Shown here in pieces: positions 1 to 8,851 of a stretch of 64,000 nucleotides of DNA. A program made the translations under genes and the position numbers. Origin of the DNA: Aliivibrio finisterrensis_A (GTDB lineage: Bacteria; Pseudomonadota; Gammaproteobacteria; Enterobacterales; Vibrionaceae); assembly GCF_004167675.1 (NCBI RefSeq), contig NZ_SEZQ01000004.1. One strand, 5' to 3'. The first letter of the stretch is position 1. Each line of letters starts with the position of its first letter. Under the pieces are notes generated by a model. It did not search any database. It was not told the origin of the DNA and saw only the letters and a program-made list of their open reading frames with translations.

Positions 1-86
1 GCTTTACTCTGCTTTAGATTCAAGCCAATATGGATTGATTAAAGTTAGGCTATTATAGCCAATCAACAATATTTACAGAGGAAGTA

Positions 87-1172
87 ATGGCTGGAAATTC
101 TATTGGACAACATTTTCGAGTAACAACGTTTGGTGAAAGTCATGGCTTGGCTTTGGGCTGTATTGTGGATGGCTGCCCTCCAGGTTTAGAGTTGAGTGAA
201 GCGGATCTGCAAATCGATTTAGATCGTCGTAAGCCGGGTACCTCAAAATATACTACTCAGCGTCGTGAAGCGGATGAAGTAAAAATTTTATCTGGTGTGT
301 TTGAAGGAAAAACCACAGGAACGTCAATTGGGTTGCTGATTGAAAACACCGATCAACGTTCTAAAGATTATTCTGAGATTAAAGATAAGTTCCGTCCGGG
401 ACACGCAGATTACACCTACCATCAGAAATATGGACAACGAGACTACCGTGGTGGTGGCCGTTCTTCTGCTCGTGAAACGGCAATGCGTGTTGCAGCAGGT
501 GCGGTTGCTAAGAAATACTTGAAACAAGAGTTTGGAATTGAAATTCACGCTTACCTATCACAAATGGGTGAAGTGGCGATTGATTCAGTTGATTGGAATG
601 AAATCGAGAATAATGCGTTTTTCTGTCCTGATGCAAGTAAAGTAGAGGCCTTTGATGAGCTTATTCGTAAGCTAAAGAAAGAAGGGGACTCTATTGGCGC
701 TAAAATTACCGTGGTCGCACAAGGTGTACCTGTAGGGTTAGGTGAGCCTGTATTTGATCGTTTAGATGCGGATGTTGCTCACGCTTTGATGGGTATTAAT
801 GCCGTAAAAGGGGTTGAGATTGGTGATGGTTTTGACGTTGTACAGCAACGCGGTTCAGAGCATCGTGATCCATTAACGCCTGAAGGCTTTAGCTCAAATC
901 ATGCAGGTGGTATTTTGGGTGGTATTTCATCTGGTCAAGATATTGTGGCGCACATTGCCCTTAAACCAACGTCTAGTATTACGGTTCCGGGTGAAACGAT
1001 AACTCGCAGCGGTGAAAAAACAGAATTGATTACCAAAGGTCGTCATGATCCTTGCGTTGGTATTCGAGCAGTACCTATTGCTGAAGCTATGCTAGCGATA
1101 GTTGTTATGGACCATTTAGTTCGTCATCGTGGTCAAAATTTTGGTGTACAAACAGAAACACCAAAGATTTAA
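87..1172 (+). CDS. aroC: Chorismate synthase
   Basis: Converts 5-enolpyruvylshikimate-3-phosphate to chorismate, the last common step of the shikimate pathway, using reduced FMN in the cytoplasm. The 361-residue length is normal for the family. The family signatures are visible: GESHG at residues 16-20, a long Gly/Arg-rich segment with RGGGRSSARET near 120-132, and RHDPCVGIRAVP near 314-325. The ATG is preceded by a GAGGAAG ribosome site. A rho-independent terminator follows at 1232, so the gene ends its transcript. In E. coli prmB lies just upstream; here that position is outside the window. aroA, acting one step earlier, is about 50 kb away. Confidence 0.98.
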   Translation: MAGNSIGQHFRVTTFGESHGLALGCIVDGCPPGLELSEADLQIDLDRRKPGTSKYTTQRREADEVKILSGVFEGKTTGTSIGLLIENTDQRSKDYSEIKDKFRPGHADYTYHQKYGQRDYRGGGRSSARETAMRVAAGAVAKKYLKQEFGIEIHAYLSQMGEVAIDSVDWNEIENNAFFCPDASKVEAFDELIRKLKKEGDSIGAKITVVAQGVPVGLGEPVFDRLDADVAHALMGINAVKGVEIGDGFDVVQQRGSEHRDPLTPEGFSSNHAGGILGGISSGQDIVAHIALKPTSSITVPGETITRSGEKTELITKGRHDPCVGIRAVPIAEAMLAIVVMDHLVRHRGQNFGVQTETPKI

Positions 1173-1231
1173 TAAGGGGGGAGGGATTGGTTTTTAGGAT
1201 CCAATAATTCCACATAGAGCTAAAAGTAAAT

Positions 1232-1272
1232 GAGCCAGATTGACGATGATATCAATCTGGCTCTTTTTATTT
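1232..1272 (+). terminator. Rho-independent terminator after aroC
   Basis: A perfect 12-bp stem (GAGCCAGATTGA paired with its complement, 8-nt loop) is followed by TTTTTATTT. It lies between the convergent aroC and yicG genes and can serve aroC. Confidence 0.9.
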
Positions 1273-1283
1273 GTATCTAATTT

Positions 1284-1925
1284 TTAATTTTTCTCAATCG
1301 TTTCAGGTTGCTCTTCTGTGACATCTAAATGAAACACAGGTAAACACCAACCAAATTTTACAGCGGCCATACGAGCAGTAAAACCAATAATAATAGTAGC
1401 AATCGTTGTGATTAATTCATCAACACCAAAGTGAAGTAATCCGATGTATAGCACAGCGGATAGTAATGAAATGGAAGCATATAATTCTTTATGCAATACC
1501 ATTGGCATCTGGCGACAGAAAAGATCACGCAGTAATCCACCAAACACGCCTGTTACAATGGCAGAAACAACGCATATTAGTGGGTGAAGTCCCATATCTA
1601 ATGCCACTTGTGAGCCAATAATACTAAAAACAATTAAACCAATAGCATCTAAAAATACAAAGAAACGATGGTTTTTGGCTACCCATGGGCCGATCCATGT
1701 TGTTAATACGCCAGCAATACAGGTAATCACAAGGAATTGTGGGTTTTTCACCCAACCAACAGGGTAGTGACCAAGAAGAATATCACGAACAGTACCACCG
1801 CCAATGGCTGTTGCACTGGCAACTAACATTACGCCAAACCAATCCATTTTTTTCTTACCAGCGGCTAATGCACCTGTCATTGCTTCAGCTGTGATCCCAA
1901 TAATATAAAGAATTGTTAATAACAT
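1284..1925 (-). CDS. yicG: TRIC/UPF0126 family membrane protein, YicG type
   Basis: Inner-membrane protein of the UPF0126 family, which is related to trimeric intracellular cation channels. The 213 residues contain about six or seven hydrophobic segments and the duplicated glycine-rich motif: AIGGGTVRDILLG near residue 40 and TGVFGGLLRDLFC near residue 128, each ending in an RD pair. The N-terminus (ITAEAMTGALAAG) resembles E. coli YicG closely as I recall that sequence. Transport of glycine or cations has been suggested for relatives; the substrate here cannot be read from sequence. It is a single gene, convergent with aroC. Confidence 0.85.
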   Translation of the reverse strand: MLLTILYIIGITAEAMTGALAAGKKKMDWFGVMLVASATAIGGGTVRDILLGHYPVGWVKNPQFLVITCIAGVLTTWIGPWVAKNHRFFVFLDAIGLIVFSIIGSQVALDMGLHPLICVVSAIVTGVFGGLLRDLFCRQMPMVLHKELYASISLLSAVLYIGLLHFGVDELITTIATIIIGFTARMAAVKFGWCLPVFHLDVTEEQPETIEKN

Positions 1926-2272
1926 TTTCTAATACCGTTTCATATCATGATGGTCAAATAATAGGACGAGAATTTTATGGGATTAAACGAATAATGACGA
2001 ATGAAAAAAACTATTCCGACATTTTTGAGATTAGTTTTTTTTATGCATTTTATCGAGGCTATGAGTTCTTGGTTTATGAGTTCTAATATTAAGTATCTTT
2101 TGATCCGCGCCGCGACGAAGGCTTTTGAATGAATTATTAAGCTTATCAATGCCGAGTAAAACAAAAATAGCTAATAAATAATGTTGAGAAGGAGGATTAA
2201 AATTTATCTAGGTAGGCCTTTAGTATGTGGTGAGGTAGAATACGCTTCTATTATTATTAATAAGTCTGTTGT
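1926..2272. other. Divergent intergenic region yicG/epmC
   Basis: These 347 AT-rich bases separate two divergent genes and must hold both promoters. I found no clear consensus promoter. The decamer TATGAGTTCT occurs twice within about 25 bp near 2070-2095. A 74-codon minus-strand ORF (1940-2164) lacks recognisable features and is not called. No RNA gene was recognised. Confidence 0.5.
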
Positions 2273-2803
2273 ATGCCTCACCAATATCAAGATTTAATCA
2301 CTGTTTTTAATGCCACTTTTTTTGATTCGTTTAATACCAAGTTAGAACTGGGTGGTGATGAACCCATTTACCTACCAGCGGATAGTGAATTTAATTATCA
2401 CCGTATTATTTTTGCGCGTGGTTTTTATCAATCAGGCATGCATGAAATTGCCCATTGGTGTGTTGCTGGCCCTGATCGTCGTCTATTGGAAGATTTTGGT
2501 TACTGGTATGAGCCTGATGGCCGAACAGAGCAAGTTCAATCAGAGTTTGAAAAAGTAGAGATCCGTCCTCAAGCCTATGAATGGATATTATCATTAAGTG
2601 CTGGGTTAAAATTTAATGTGAGTTGTGACAACTTAAATGGCGATTTTGAGCCAGATCGTTTAGCATTCATGGCTAAAGTACATAATGAAGTGATGGGCAT
2701 TTTAGATAATGGATTACCTCCACGCGTAGAGGCATTATCCAACGCATTACGTGAGTTTTATCAAATAGCTCCACTTACCAAAGAACAATTTATTGTCCAA
2801 TAG
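2273..2803 (+). CDS. epmC: Elongation factor P hydroxylase
   Basis: Iron-dependent enzyme of the YfcM/EpmC family, which hydroxylates the beta-lysylated lysine of elongation factor P after EpmA and EpmB have acted. The 176 residues include the metal-binding HEIAHW motif at residues 57-62, and the protein is close in length to E. coli EpmC (about 180). The start is the ATG at 2273; no strong ribosome site is visible in front of it. The stop codon overlaps the ribosome site of the next gene, yfcL, so the two are co-transcribed as in enterobacteria. Confidence 0.92.
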   Translation: MPHQYQDLITVFNATFFDSFNTKLELGGDEPIYLPADSEFNYHRIIFARGFYQSGMHEIAHWCVAGPDRRLLEDFGYWYEPDGRTEQVQSEFEKVEIRPQAYEWILSLSAGLKFNVSCDNLNGDFEPDRLAFMAKVHNEVMGILDNGLPPRVEALSNALREFYQIAPLTKEQFIVQ

Positions 2804-2810
2804 GAAAAAG

Positions 2811-3071
2811 ATGATCATTGAATTTGAAGAAAAAATGCTTGAACTGATTGATGCTCGAATTGAAACTGCATCAGATGATGAACTGTTTGCTGGTGGCTAC
2901 TTACGTGGGCACATTTCATTATCAGTTGCTAAGTGCGAAGAACAAGAAATTGCTGATCTTGAAATACTAAAAGCACATATCAATGAAAGTCTTGAAGCGG
3001 CTAAATCTGAGTTATCTCCTGCTGATCGTATTATTGTGGCTGATCTATGGAATGAGCTTCAAAATGCATAA
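2811..3071 (+). CDS. yfcL: YfcL family protein
   Basis: Small acidic conserved protein of unknown function. The 86 residues contain the stretch SDDELFAGGYLRGH, which is characteristic of YfcL and its Vibrio relatives. The ATG at 2811 is chosen over an upstream in-frame TTG because AGGAAAAAG, overlapping the epmC stop, gives good ribosome-site spacing. It sits 7 bp after epmC, and the pairing is the same in E. coli. No catalytic motif is visible, and its link with EF-P modification is only by position. Confidence 0.85.
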   Translation: MIIEFEEKMLELIDARIETASDDELFAGGYLRGHISLSVAKCEEQEIADLEILKAHINESLEAAKSELSPADRIIVADLWNELQNA

Positions 3072-3102
3072 TTCGCGATAGCTTTATGTCTATATAAAAT
3101 AA

Positions 3103-3136
3103 AAGGGCTGCTTACTGTTTTTAGTGAGCAGCCCTT
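3103..3136. terminator. Bidirectional terminator between yfcL and a chemoreceptor gene
   Basis: A 14-bp stem (AAGGGCTGCTTACT against its complement with one G-T pair) has a 6-nt loop. The T-rich tail is on the minus strand (TTTTATTTTA), and the plus-strand arm ends CCCTT. Confidence 0.75.
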
Positions 3137-3255
3137 ATACCAATTGTAGTAAGTAACTGAACATCGTAACTAGTTGAAATTCGCGATAACTGCTACCTTG
3201 TTCTTAATTATTTCTCTGCGCTATTTCTGATAACTTACTAACAGTGATTAGGTAT
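3137..3255. repeat. MITE-like element with ATACC inverted ends
   Basis: A 119-bp gene-free segment begins ATACCAATTGTAGTAAGT and ends with the approximate reverse complement (ACTTACTAACAGTGATTAGGTAT). The inverted ends share ATACC and TAGTAAGT, with a few extra bases in the right arm. Its last base is the first base of the TTA that reads as the TAA stop of the neighbouring minus-strand gene. Shorter relatives lie near 37016 and 57445. It looks like a small non-autonomous mobile repeat; no transposase is in the window. Confidence 0.55.
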
Positions 3256-5147
3256 TACTTTGTATTTTTCTCAGTTGAGAAGAAAGATAATTCTCCTTTT
3301 TGTGACGCAGCTAGTTGAGATAATTCTTTTGCTGCTTGTTGTGTTTGGTTAATCGCCGATACATTTTGATGAACAAGATCAAACGTCATTGTGGTATTTT
3401 GCGCAATGTTATCTGTTACGGCTAATTGTTCTTGTGATGCAGTGGCTACAAGCGTGTTTACATCAGAGATAGACTGGACAGACAAGACAATATTATCAAA
3501 CGAGCGTTTCACATCTTCAGACAAATTAATGTAGTCTTGAATCGCGATAACATTTGAAGCCATGTTATTGTTTGCCACTTCAGATTGCTCTTGCAGTTTA
3601 ACAATGATCTCTTGAATATTTTTAGTTGATTCTTGTGTTTTAGCAGCTAAGTTTCTCACTTCGTCGGCAACAACTGCAAACCCTCTGCCTTGCTCTCCCG
3701 CACGAGCGGCTTCGATAGCTGCATTTAATGCAAGTAAATTGGTCTGCTCTGAGATTGAGCTGATCACCGTAGTGACTTCACCAATGTTAGTAGAGTTAAC
3801 CTTAAGATCGGAAATCATAGTTGCAGTATTTTGTACTGATGAGTTAATTTTACCCGCCAAGACAATCGATGAATCAAGAATATCTCGACCTTGCGTCACA
3901 TTCTGCATTGCTTTTTGAGTTTCATCTTCCGCATGTAATGCGTTGATACTTACCTCTTTTGAAGTGCTAGATAGCTCATTGATGGCCGTTGAAATGCCTT
4001 CAATTTGTGACAGCTCTTGGTGAGAATTATTTGATGTTTCGTTCATCACTAAGGTTAATTCTTCAGAAGAAGATGCCACACTGTCTGACAATAATAAGCT
4101 GTTTTTAATGATCTGAGCTAGTTTCTGATTTAAAGCAATAGTTGATGCATAGATCCCGGTTTCTTGACCGTTAATTTCAAATTTCTCAGAAAGATCACCA
4201 TTTGCAATATTAGATAAAATAGCAGAAATATGAGCAGGCTCTCCACCGATAGGGGCGTAAATTAGTTTTATTAATAAAATATAAACAAAAATAAGCGATA
4301 TGCTTAATACAATCACAAAAAGTATGATGGAGTTGAGCAGCATATCTTTACTTGGTTGAGCGATAACTTCATCCCATTCATAACTCACGACGCTCCAATT
4401 GATGGATGGAATATCGTTTTTATAAGCAGAAATCGATTCATTATCAATTTGATAGTGTAATTCGTTGTTGACGAAGTTATTGTATTCAGGGCGTTCAACA
4501 AACATATTTTTACCTATTAAATCATCTCTACGAGCCGATACAATATACCCACTATTATCGTAAACGAACACTTGGTTTTGAGAGGTTAATTTATTGATAA
4601 ATTGTTGAATGGTTTCAACCTCTATCGTCACAATGATTGCCGCGACAATGCTGTTGTTATGGTACAGAGGAGAGGCAAATGCAAACACATCTCGATTAGT
4701 TGCTGCGTCTTTATATGTTTGAGTAATTACTTTGGTTTCACCATTAAATACGCGTTGATACCATTCTCTGTTCATTTCTTTGGCATTAAAATTAGGGATA
4801 AAAGCGCCATTTTCAAAAGTTGCCCCATTTTTTAATCCAATAGAAGCGAGTGGTACATTTGTACTTTTTTGTAATAAGTTTAAGCTTGCGTTGGCTTGGT
4901 TTATATCTTTAATGTTTCCATTAGTATCAAACTCGATAGCGATTGAGTTCATCGCGTTGAAGTAACTATTAATGTTTTCTTCTAACGAGGTTGATAACAA
5001 GGAGCCTATCTCTTTTTTATGGCCTTCAACAGAGTTAACGTTAAAGTTTTTAAATGTAAAATAACCATTTCCGGTCAAAATAATAGAAATAATTAATAAT
5101 AGAGAGATGGTTGATATTAGAACGGTATTTTTTAAGCTTAAGTTCAT
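3255..5147 (-). CDS. Methyl-accepting chemotaxis protein, dCache type
   Basis: Transmembrane chemoreceptor of 630 residues. It has an N-terminal membrane segment (about 10-32), a periplasmic ligand-binding region of about 240 residues with dCache-like features, a second membrane segment near 275-300, a HAMP linker, and a cytoplasmic coiled coil. The signalling tip contains the conserved NLLALNAAIEAARAGEQGRG followed by VVADEVRNLA. It should relay ligand binding through CheW and CheA to the flagellar motor. The ligand is unknown. No C-terminal CheR-tethering pentapeptide is present. The stop codon abuts a repeat element. It is a single gene with 457 bp of AT-rich DNA upstream. Confidence 0.93.
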   Translation of the reverse strand: MNLSLKNTVLISTISLLLIISIILTGNGYFTFKNFNVNSVEGHKKEIGSLLSTSLEENINSYFNAMNSIAIEFDTNGNIKDINQANASLNLLQKSTNVPLASIGLKNGATFENGAFIPNFNAKEMNREWYQRVFNGETKVITQTYKDAATNRDVFAFASPLYHNNSIVAAIIVTIEVETIQQFINKLTSQNQVFVYDNSGYIVSARRDDLIGKNMFVERPEYNNFVNNELHYQIDNESISAYKNDIPSINWSVVSYEWDEVIAQPSKDMLLNSIILFVIVLSISLIFVYILLIKLIYAPIGGEPAHISAILSNIANGDLSEKFEINGQETGIYASTIALNQKLAQIIKNSLLLSDSVASSSEELTLVMNETSNNSHQELSQIEGISTAINELSSTSKEVSINALHAEDETQKAMQNVTQGRDILDSSIVLAGKINSSVQNTATMISDLKVNSTNIGEVTTVISSISEQTNLLALNAAIEAARAGEQGRGFAVVADEVRNLAAKTQESTKNIQEIIVKLQEQSEVANNNMASNVIAIQDYINLSEDVKRSFDNIVLSVQSISDVNTLVATASQEQLAVTDNIAQNTTMTFDLVHQNVSAINQTQQAAKELSQLAASQKGELSFFSTEKNTK

Positions 5148-5604
5148 TTTTTATCTTCTAAACATCGTAAAGGAACTAAATCAAATGTATGAATATGTTT
5201 AATTACAATAAAAATATTCAATTGGAAATAAATAATTATTTCTTCTTTGATGGTAAATTGTTTCTATTTTGTTTCTTGCTGAATTAAATGTTGTTTTATG
5301 TGAGGAGTTGTAACTCACGCTATATCAGAAAATAGCTACCTTTTATTTATATTGATGTCTTTGTATTTTACGTGACTAAAATAATAAATGGCAATATTTT
5401 TATCTGTAAGAAATCTCTATATTTTAACATTATTAATCATGTTTCATTAATATTATTGATTATTATGATGTATTGCTAACGATATACAATATAGCAGCAA
5501 ATGATATTTTATTTAATTTAGGGTATTGAAAAAGTAAATGAAAAGGGTAAATAGAAAATAAGGAGATAGTTAATCTCCTTTTTCAGTTAAAGGTAAGCGT
5601 TGCT
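5148..5604. other. AT-rich intergenic region upstream of chemoreceptor gene
   Basis: These 457 bp are strongly AT-rich and lie upstream of the minus-strand chemoreceptor gene and downstream of the HIT gene. I looked for a flagellar sigma-28 -10 box (GCCGATAA) and did not find one. Apart from the terminator at 5562 nothing structured was recognised. Confidence 0.5.
5562..5583. terminator. Terminator after the HIT gene
   Basis: A 6-bp stem GGAGAT/ATCTCC with a 5-nt loop, flanked by T-rich tails on both strands. It is positioned to end the minus-strand HIT transcript. Confidence 0.65.
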
Positions 5605-6030
5605 TTATTGCTTGAACCCAGTCAATGCTCTGAATTTATCTCGAAGTAGATCCACCAATTGAGTTTGATCTGACTGTGCTCTGATCTCTCCATTAGTATT
5701 TCCCCAGACTGGACCTGGCCATGCGATATCAGTGATAAAGCGTGCAATATGGTGAATGTGCAACTGAGGGACTAAGTTACCTAGTGCTCCAATATTAATT
5801 TTATCTGGTGTGAAGTTATCTTCGAGCAGTTGAGCAACCGAACTTGATTCTTGAATAAATTGAATTTGTTGCTCTGGGGTCATATGGTGAATTTCTTTTA
5901 AGTCTTCAATTCGAGGAACTAAAATCACCCAAGGGCCGATGTTTTCTTTAATGAGTAAAACAGAACATAACGGAAGATTACCCAAAAAGATGCAATCTTG
6001 TTGCAAACGAGGGTGTAATTGAAAAGCCAT
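5605..6030 (-). CDS. HIT domain protein (histidine triad nucleotide-binding family)
   Basis: Predicted nucleotide hydrolase or transferase of the histidine triad superfamily, 141 residues, cytoplasmic. The active-site segment reads QLHIHHIARF: compared with the canonical H-x-H-x-H-x-x, the first histidine is glutamine, while the two later histidines, including the usual nucleophile, are kept. A WPGPVWG stretch follows, typical of this proteobacterial subgroup. The ATG at 6030 is chosen over one 27 bp upstream because AAGGAAATACAA precedes it. It is divergent from lpxM. The substrate is unknown. Confidence 0.85.
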   Translation of the reverse strand: MAFQLHPRLQQDCIFLGNLPLCSVLLIKENIGPWVILVPRIEDLKEIHHMTPEQQIQFIQESSSVAQLLEDNFTPDKINIGALGNLVPQLHIHHIARFITDIAWPGPVWGNTNGEIRAQSDQTQLVDLLRDKFRALTGFKQ

Positions 6031-6108
6031 TTGTATTTCCTTGGTTTCTATCAGCAATGCTTTGTTATATCATAATCGGTTCATAATAAAGAATAAGTGA
6101 AGCAATTC

Positions 6109-7050
6109 ATGAGTGAAAAAGTCGATAAAAACGTTTATAACCCCACTTTTCAATGGGCATTTCTTCATCCTAAGTATTGGCCAACATGGTTAGGGATCGG
6201 GTTTGCTATTATTTTGGCTTTTATTCCATTTCGATTACGCGATAAATTAGCGGCACAAATTGTAAAAGTAGTTCTTAAGAGACCAAGTGGTGGTATTAAG
6301 CGAGCTAAGTTAAATATCGCGACCTGTTTTCCTGAAAAGTCAGAGCAAGAGCAAAAAAAACTGCTTGAAGATACCTACATCACAGGTGCGCAGGTTATGC
6401 TTGGTTTTTCTGAGTTGCTTGTTCGTAGTCGTAAGCATAATGAAGGACGCGGGATTTTTGTTGGTGCAGAAAATCTATTCCCTCTGCTTGAGCAAAAAGA
6501 AAATATTATTATTTTAGCGCCGCATGCTTGGGCTATTGATTTCCCTGCCATTCTTTTGGCTTCTCGTGGCTATCAGGTAACGACCATGATGAAACCTCAA
6601 AAGAACCCAATAACTGATTGGTTAATGCATGTTCAGCGTATGCAATATGGCGGTAAGATTTATGCTCGTAGCGCGGGGATCAAACCATTAATCAAAGCGA
6701 TTAAAGAAGGCTATTTAGCGTATTACTTACCTGATGAAGATCATGGACCACAAAACAGTGTATTTGTCCCTTTCTTTGCTACACAAAAAGCAACGTTGAA
6801 AGGGTTTGGTAAACTGGCTCGTTTATCAAAAGCAAAAGTGGTTCCAATGTTGCCATCGTATAATGCAGAAACAGGGCAGTTTGAGATTATTACATTACCA
6901 GCGATTGCGGATTTTCCATCAGGAGATGAAGAGACCGATGCTCGTGCAATGAATATTGCTATTGAGCAGCTGGTTACTGAGCGTCCTGAGCAATACATGT
7001 GGGTGTTAAACTTACTGCGTTCTAGACCTGACGGTAGTCGTTTATATTAA
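6109..7050 (+). CDS. lpxM: Lipid A acyltransferase (LpxM/MsbB type)
   Basis: Late lipid A acyltransferase, which adds the secondary acyl chain to Kdo2-lipid A at the inner face of the inner membrane. One N-terminal membrane segment (about 25-45) is followed by the LPLAT domain with the catalytic H-x4-D motif HAWAID at about residues 139-144. YYLPDEDHG and GGKIYARSAGIKP match the LpxM branch rather than LpxL. Length is 313 residues from ATG 6109; an in-frame GTG 12 bp upstream is also possible, and neither has a strong ribosome site. A strong terminator follows. In Vibrio the acyl donor may be a hydroxylated chain (LpxN); sequence alone does not decide this. Confidence 0.92.
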   Translation: MSEKVDKNVYNPTFQWAFLHPKYWPTWLGIGFAIILAFIPFRLRDKLAAQIVKVVLKRPSGGIKRAKLNIATCFPEKSEQEQKKLLEDTYITGAQVMLGFSELLVRSRKHNEGRGIFVGAENLFPLLEQKENIIILAPHAWAIDFPAILLASRGYQVTTMMKPQKNPITDWLMHVQRMQYGGKIYARSAGIKPLIKAIKEGYLAYYLPDEDHGPQNSVFVPFFATQKATLKGFGKLARLSKAKVVPMLPSYNAETGQFEIITLPAIADFPSGDEETDARAMNIAIEQLVTERPEQYMWVLNLLRSRPDGSRLY

Positions 7051-7077
7051 CAATTAGTTATTCAATGTATTTTTAAG

Positions 7078-7112
7078 CCCGTAGAATTTACCGTTCTACG
7101 GGTTTTTTATTT
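7078..7112 (+). terminator. Terminator after lpxM
   Basis: A perfect 9-bp stem (CCCGTAGAA/TTCTACGGG) with a 7-nt loop is followed by TTTTTTATTTT. Confidence 0.92.
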
Positions 7113-7150
7113 TAGTGAACTTTGTAACGAAAAATGAAGAAGTGATTTAT

Positions 7151-7164
7151 TTGATTTATATCAA
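7151..7164. promoter_or_regulatory. Perfect FNR-type box upstream of clcA
   Basis: TTGATTTATATCAA matches the FNR consensus TTGAT-N4-ATCAA exactly and extends to a 16-bp palindrome. It lies about 137 bp upstream of the clcA start, in a gap containing only the lpxM terminator. FNR is the oxygen-sensing activator of gamma-proteobacteria; binding here is inferred from the match. Confidence 0.6.
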
Positions 7165-7301
7165 AAGTCGATCTTGGTCATTTAATCAATCTAAGTTTTT
7201 GTAAATGGTTAGGGTCTATCCGTTGCCGAAGCGTATAATTATTTGTGTTCTTATTATAATTACGCTGCCAATGCTCTTTACGTGCTAAGTTGATACGATA
7301 A

Positions 7302-8666
7302 ATGCCAAAATCACCCAATTTTCGTTTTTTTCAAGGTGGGATGCTAAAGCATCGTACTACGCCAAAATTTCTAACCACACAAACTGATTATTATGCGCTG
7401 CTTTTCTTATCGGCATTGGTTGGCGGTATTGCCGGATCTGTCGTCGCTTTATTTGAAGCCTCAATTCGATTGATCAGTGAACAACGTCTCAACTTCATTC
7501 ATTCATTTCCTTATTCTGAGTATTTAGCGCCTGTTGCTGCGGTATTAGCGGGGGCTGCGATGGCTGCTGCTGGCTTTTGGCTTACTTTTCGATTTGCACC
7601 AGAGACTGCGGGTAGTGGGATCCCTCATATTGAAGGGGCTCTTGATGGCACTCAAGAGATCCGTTGGGCTCGTGTATTACCGATTAAATTTATTGCAGGC
7701 ACATTAACGATTGGTTCAGGAATGGTGCTTGGCCGTGAAGGGCCATCAATTCAAATTGGTGGTGCTGTTGGTAGAATGATCGCATGTAAAGGTAAACGAT
7801 TTAGTCACTCTTCTCATATATTAACAGCAGCAGGGGCGGCGGCAGGTTTAGCTGCGGCATTTAACGCGCCTCTTGCTGGCATTTTGTTTGTGGTTGAAGA
7901 GATGCGTCCTCAGTTTCGTTATAACATCACTTCAATAAAGTGTGTGACATTAGCCACAGCGGTAGCAACGATAGTGATGCGTTCTTTACATGGACAAGAA
8001 GCATTTTTAACGATTCCAAGTTTTGATGTCCCGCCATTACGTTCACTGATTCTTTTTGCCATTTTGGGGATTATCTTTGGCATTATTGGGGTGAACTTTA
8101 ATAAATGGATTTTAAAAGGAACGAGTAAGGTTAAAGACTACCACCAAAATAAATTGTCTCGTATTGTGCTTATGGGCGCAGCGTTTGGCGGTACTTTTGC
8201 TTTGTTGCATTTAGTGGCTCCTAAACTATCGGGCAGTGGGATGGAAATCATTACTGAGATGTTTTATAGCCCAATGGCATGGATGATCATGGTTGGTTTC
8301 TTTGTACTACGAGTGATTGTTACCGTTGCTTGTTTTTCATCAGGTGCACCTGGAGGCGTTTTTGCACCGATGTTAGCTTTGGGAACATTGCTTGGTTTAT
8401 CTTATGGTGTTGTGATGGCTACATGGTTCCCTGACTGGGTTTCTGAACCGGGAGTCTATGCGATTGCTGGTATGGGGGCCTTGTTTGCTGCAACAGTAAG
8501 AGCTCCTGTTACTGGTATTATATTAGTGGTGGAGATGACGAATAATTATCAATTAATTTTACCGTTATTGGTGACTTGTTTAGCCGCCACATTTATTGCC
8601 CAGGCGCTTGGTGGTCAACCCTTGTATTCTGCGTTATTAAAACAGTCGATTATTGATAAAAAATAG
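7302..8666 (+). CDS. clcA: H+/Cl- exchange transporter
   Basis: Inner-membrane CLC antiporter exchanging two chloride ions for one proton. In E. coli it supports extreme acid resistance. The three chloride-selectivity motifs are present: GSGIP at 104-108, GREGP at 144-148 (Glu146 being the gating glutamate) and GGVFAP near 353. A conserved EE pair near 199-200 fits the internal proton glutamate, and GGQPLYSALL near the C-terminus carries the pore tyrosine. About 18 helices fit the 454-residue length. The ATG at 7302 is listed; ATG 7341 behind AAGGTGGG is an alternative. An FNR-type box upstream suggests expression may respond to oxygen. Confidence 0.93.
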   Translation: MPKSPNFRFFQGGMLKHRTTPKFLTTQTDYYALLFLSALVGGIAGSVVALFEASIRLISEQRLNFIHSFPYSEYLAPVAAVLAGAAMAAAGFWLTFRFAPETAGSGIPHIEGALDGTQEIRWARVLPIKFIAGTLTIGSGMVLGREGPSIQIGGAVGRMIACKGKRFSHSSHILTAAGAAAGLAAAFNAPLAGILFVVEEMRPQFRYNITSIKCVTLATAVATIVMRSLHGQEAFLTIPSFDVPPLRSLILFAILGIIFGIIGVNFNKWILKGTSKVKDYHQNKLSRIVLMGAAFGGTFALLHLVAPKLSGSGMEIITEMFYSPMAWMIMVGFFVLRVIVTVACFSSGAPGGVFAPMLALGTLLGLSYGVVMATWFPDWVSEPGVYAIAGMGALFAATVRAPVTGIILVVEMTNNYQLILPLLVTCLAATFIAQALGGQPLYSALLKQSIIDKK

Positions 8667-8683
8667 AGAAATAATGGTTTATT

Positions 8684-8711
8684 AATCGAAGTAATATCGA
8701 TTGTTTTTTAT
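8684..8711 (+). terminator. Terminator after clcA
   Basis: A 6-bp stem AATCGA/TCGATT with a 7-nt loop is followed by GTTTTTTATTT. The stem is short but correctly placed. Confidence 0.55.
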
Positions 8712-8851
8712 TTAATAGCTAATAATTTATATATCTTATACTTTGATAAGTTATAATAAAAAACGATTGAAAATCATTAAGAGCTTTTTTATTGGCGCTC
8801 TTCCCTTGTTTACTATATACAGGGTATATTGAATTACTGGTAAATATAAAT

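Noticed and set aside
48..60. Small perfect palindrome GGCTA-TTA-TAGCC before aroC
   Set aside because: Five-bp arms, no T-tract, and easily expected by chance.
1940..2164. 74-codon minus-strand ORF in the yicG/epmC gap
   Set aside because: No ribosome site, composition follows the AT-rich intergenic DNA, no recognisable motif.
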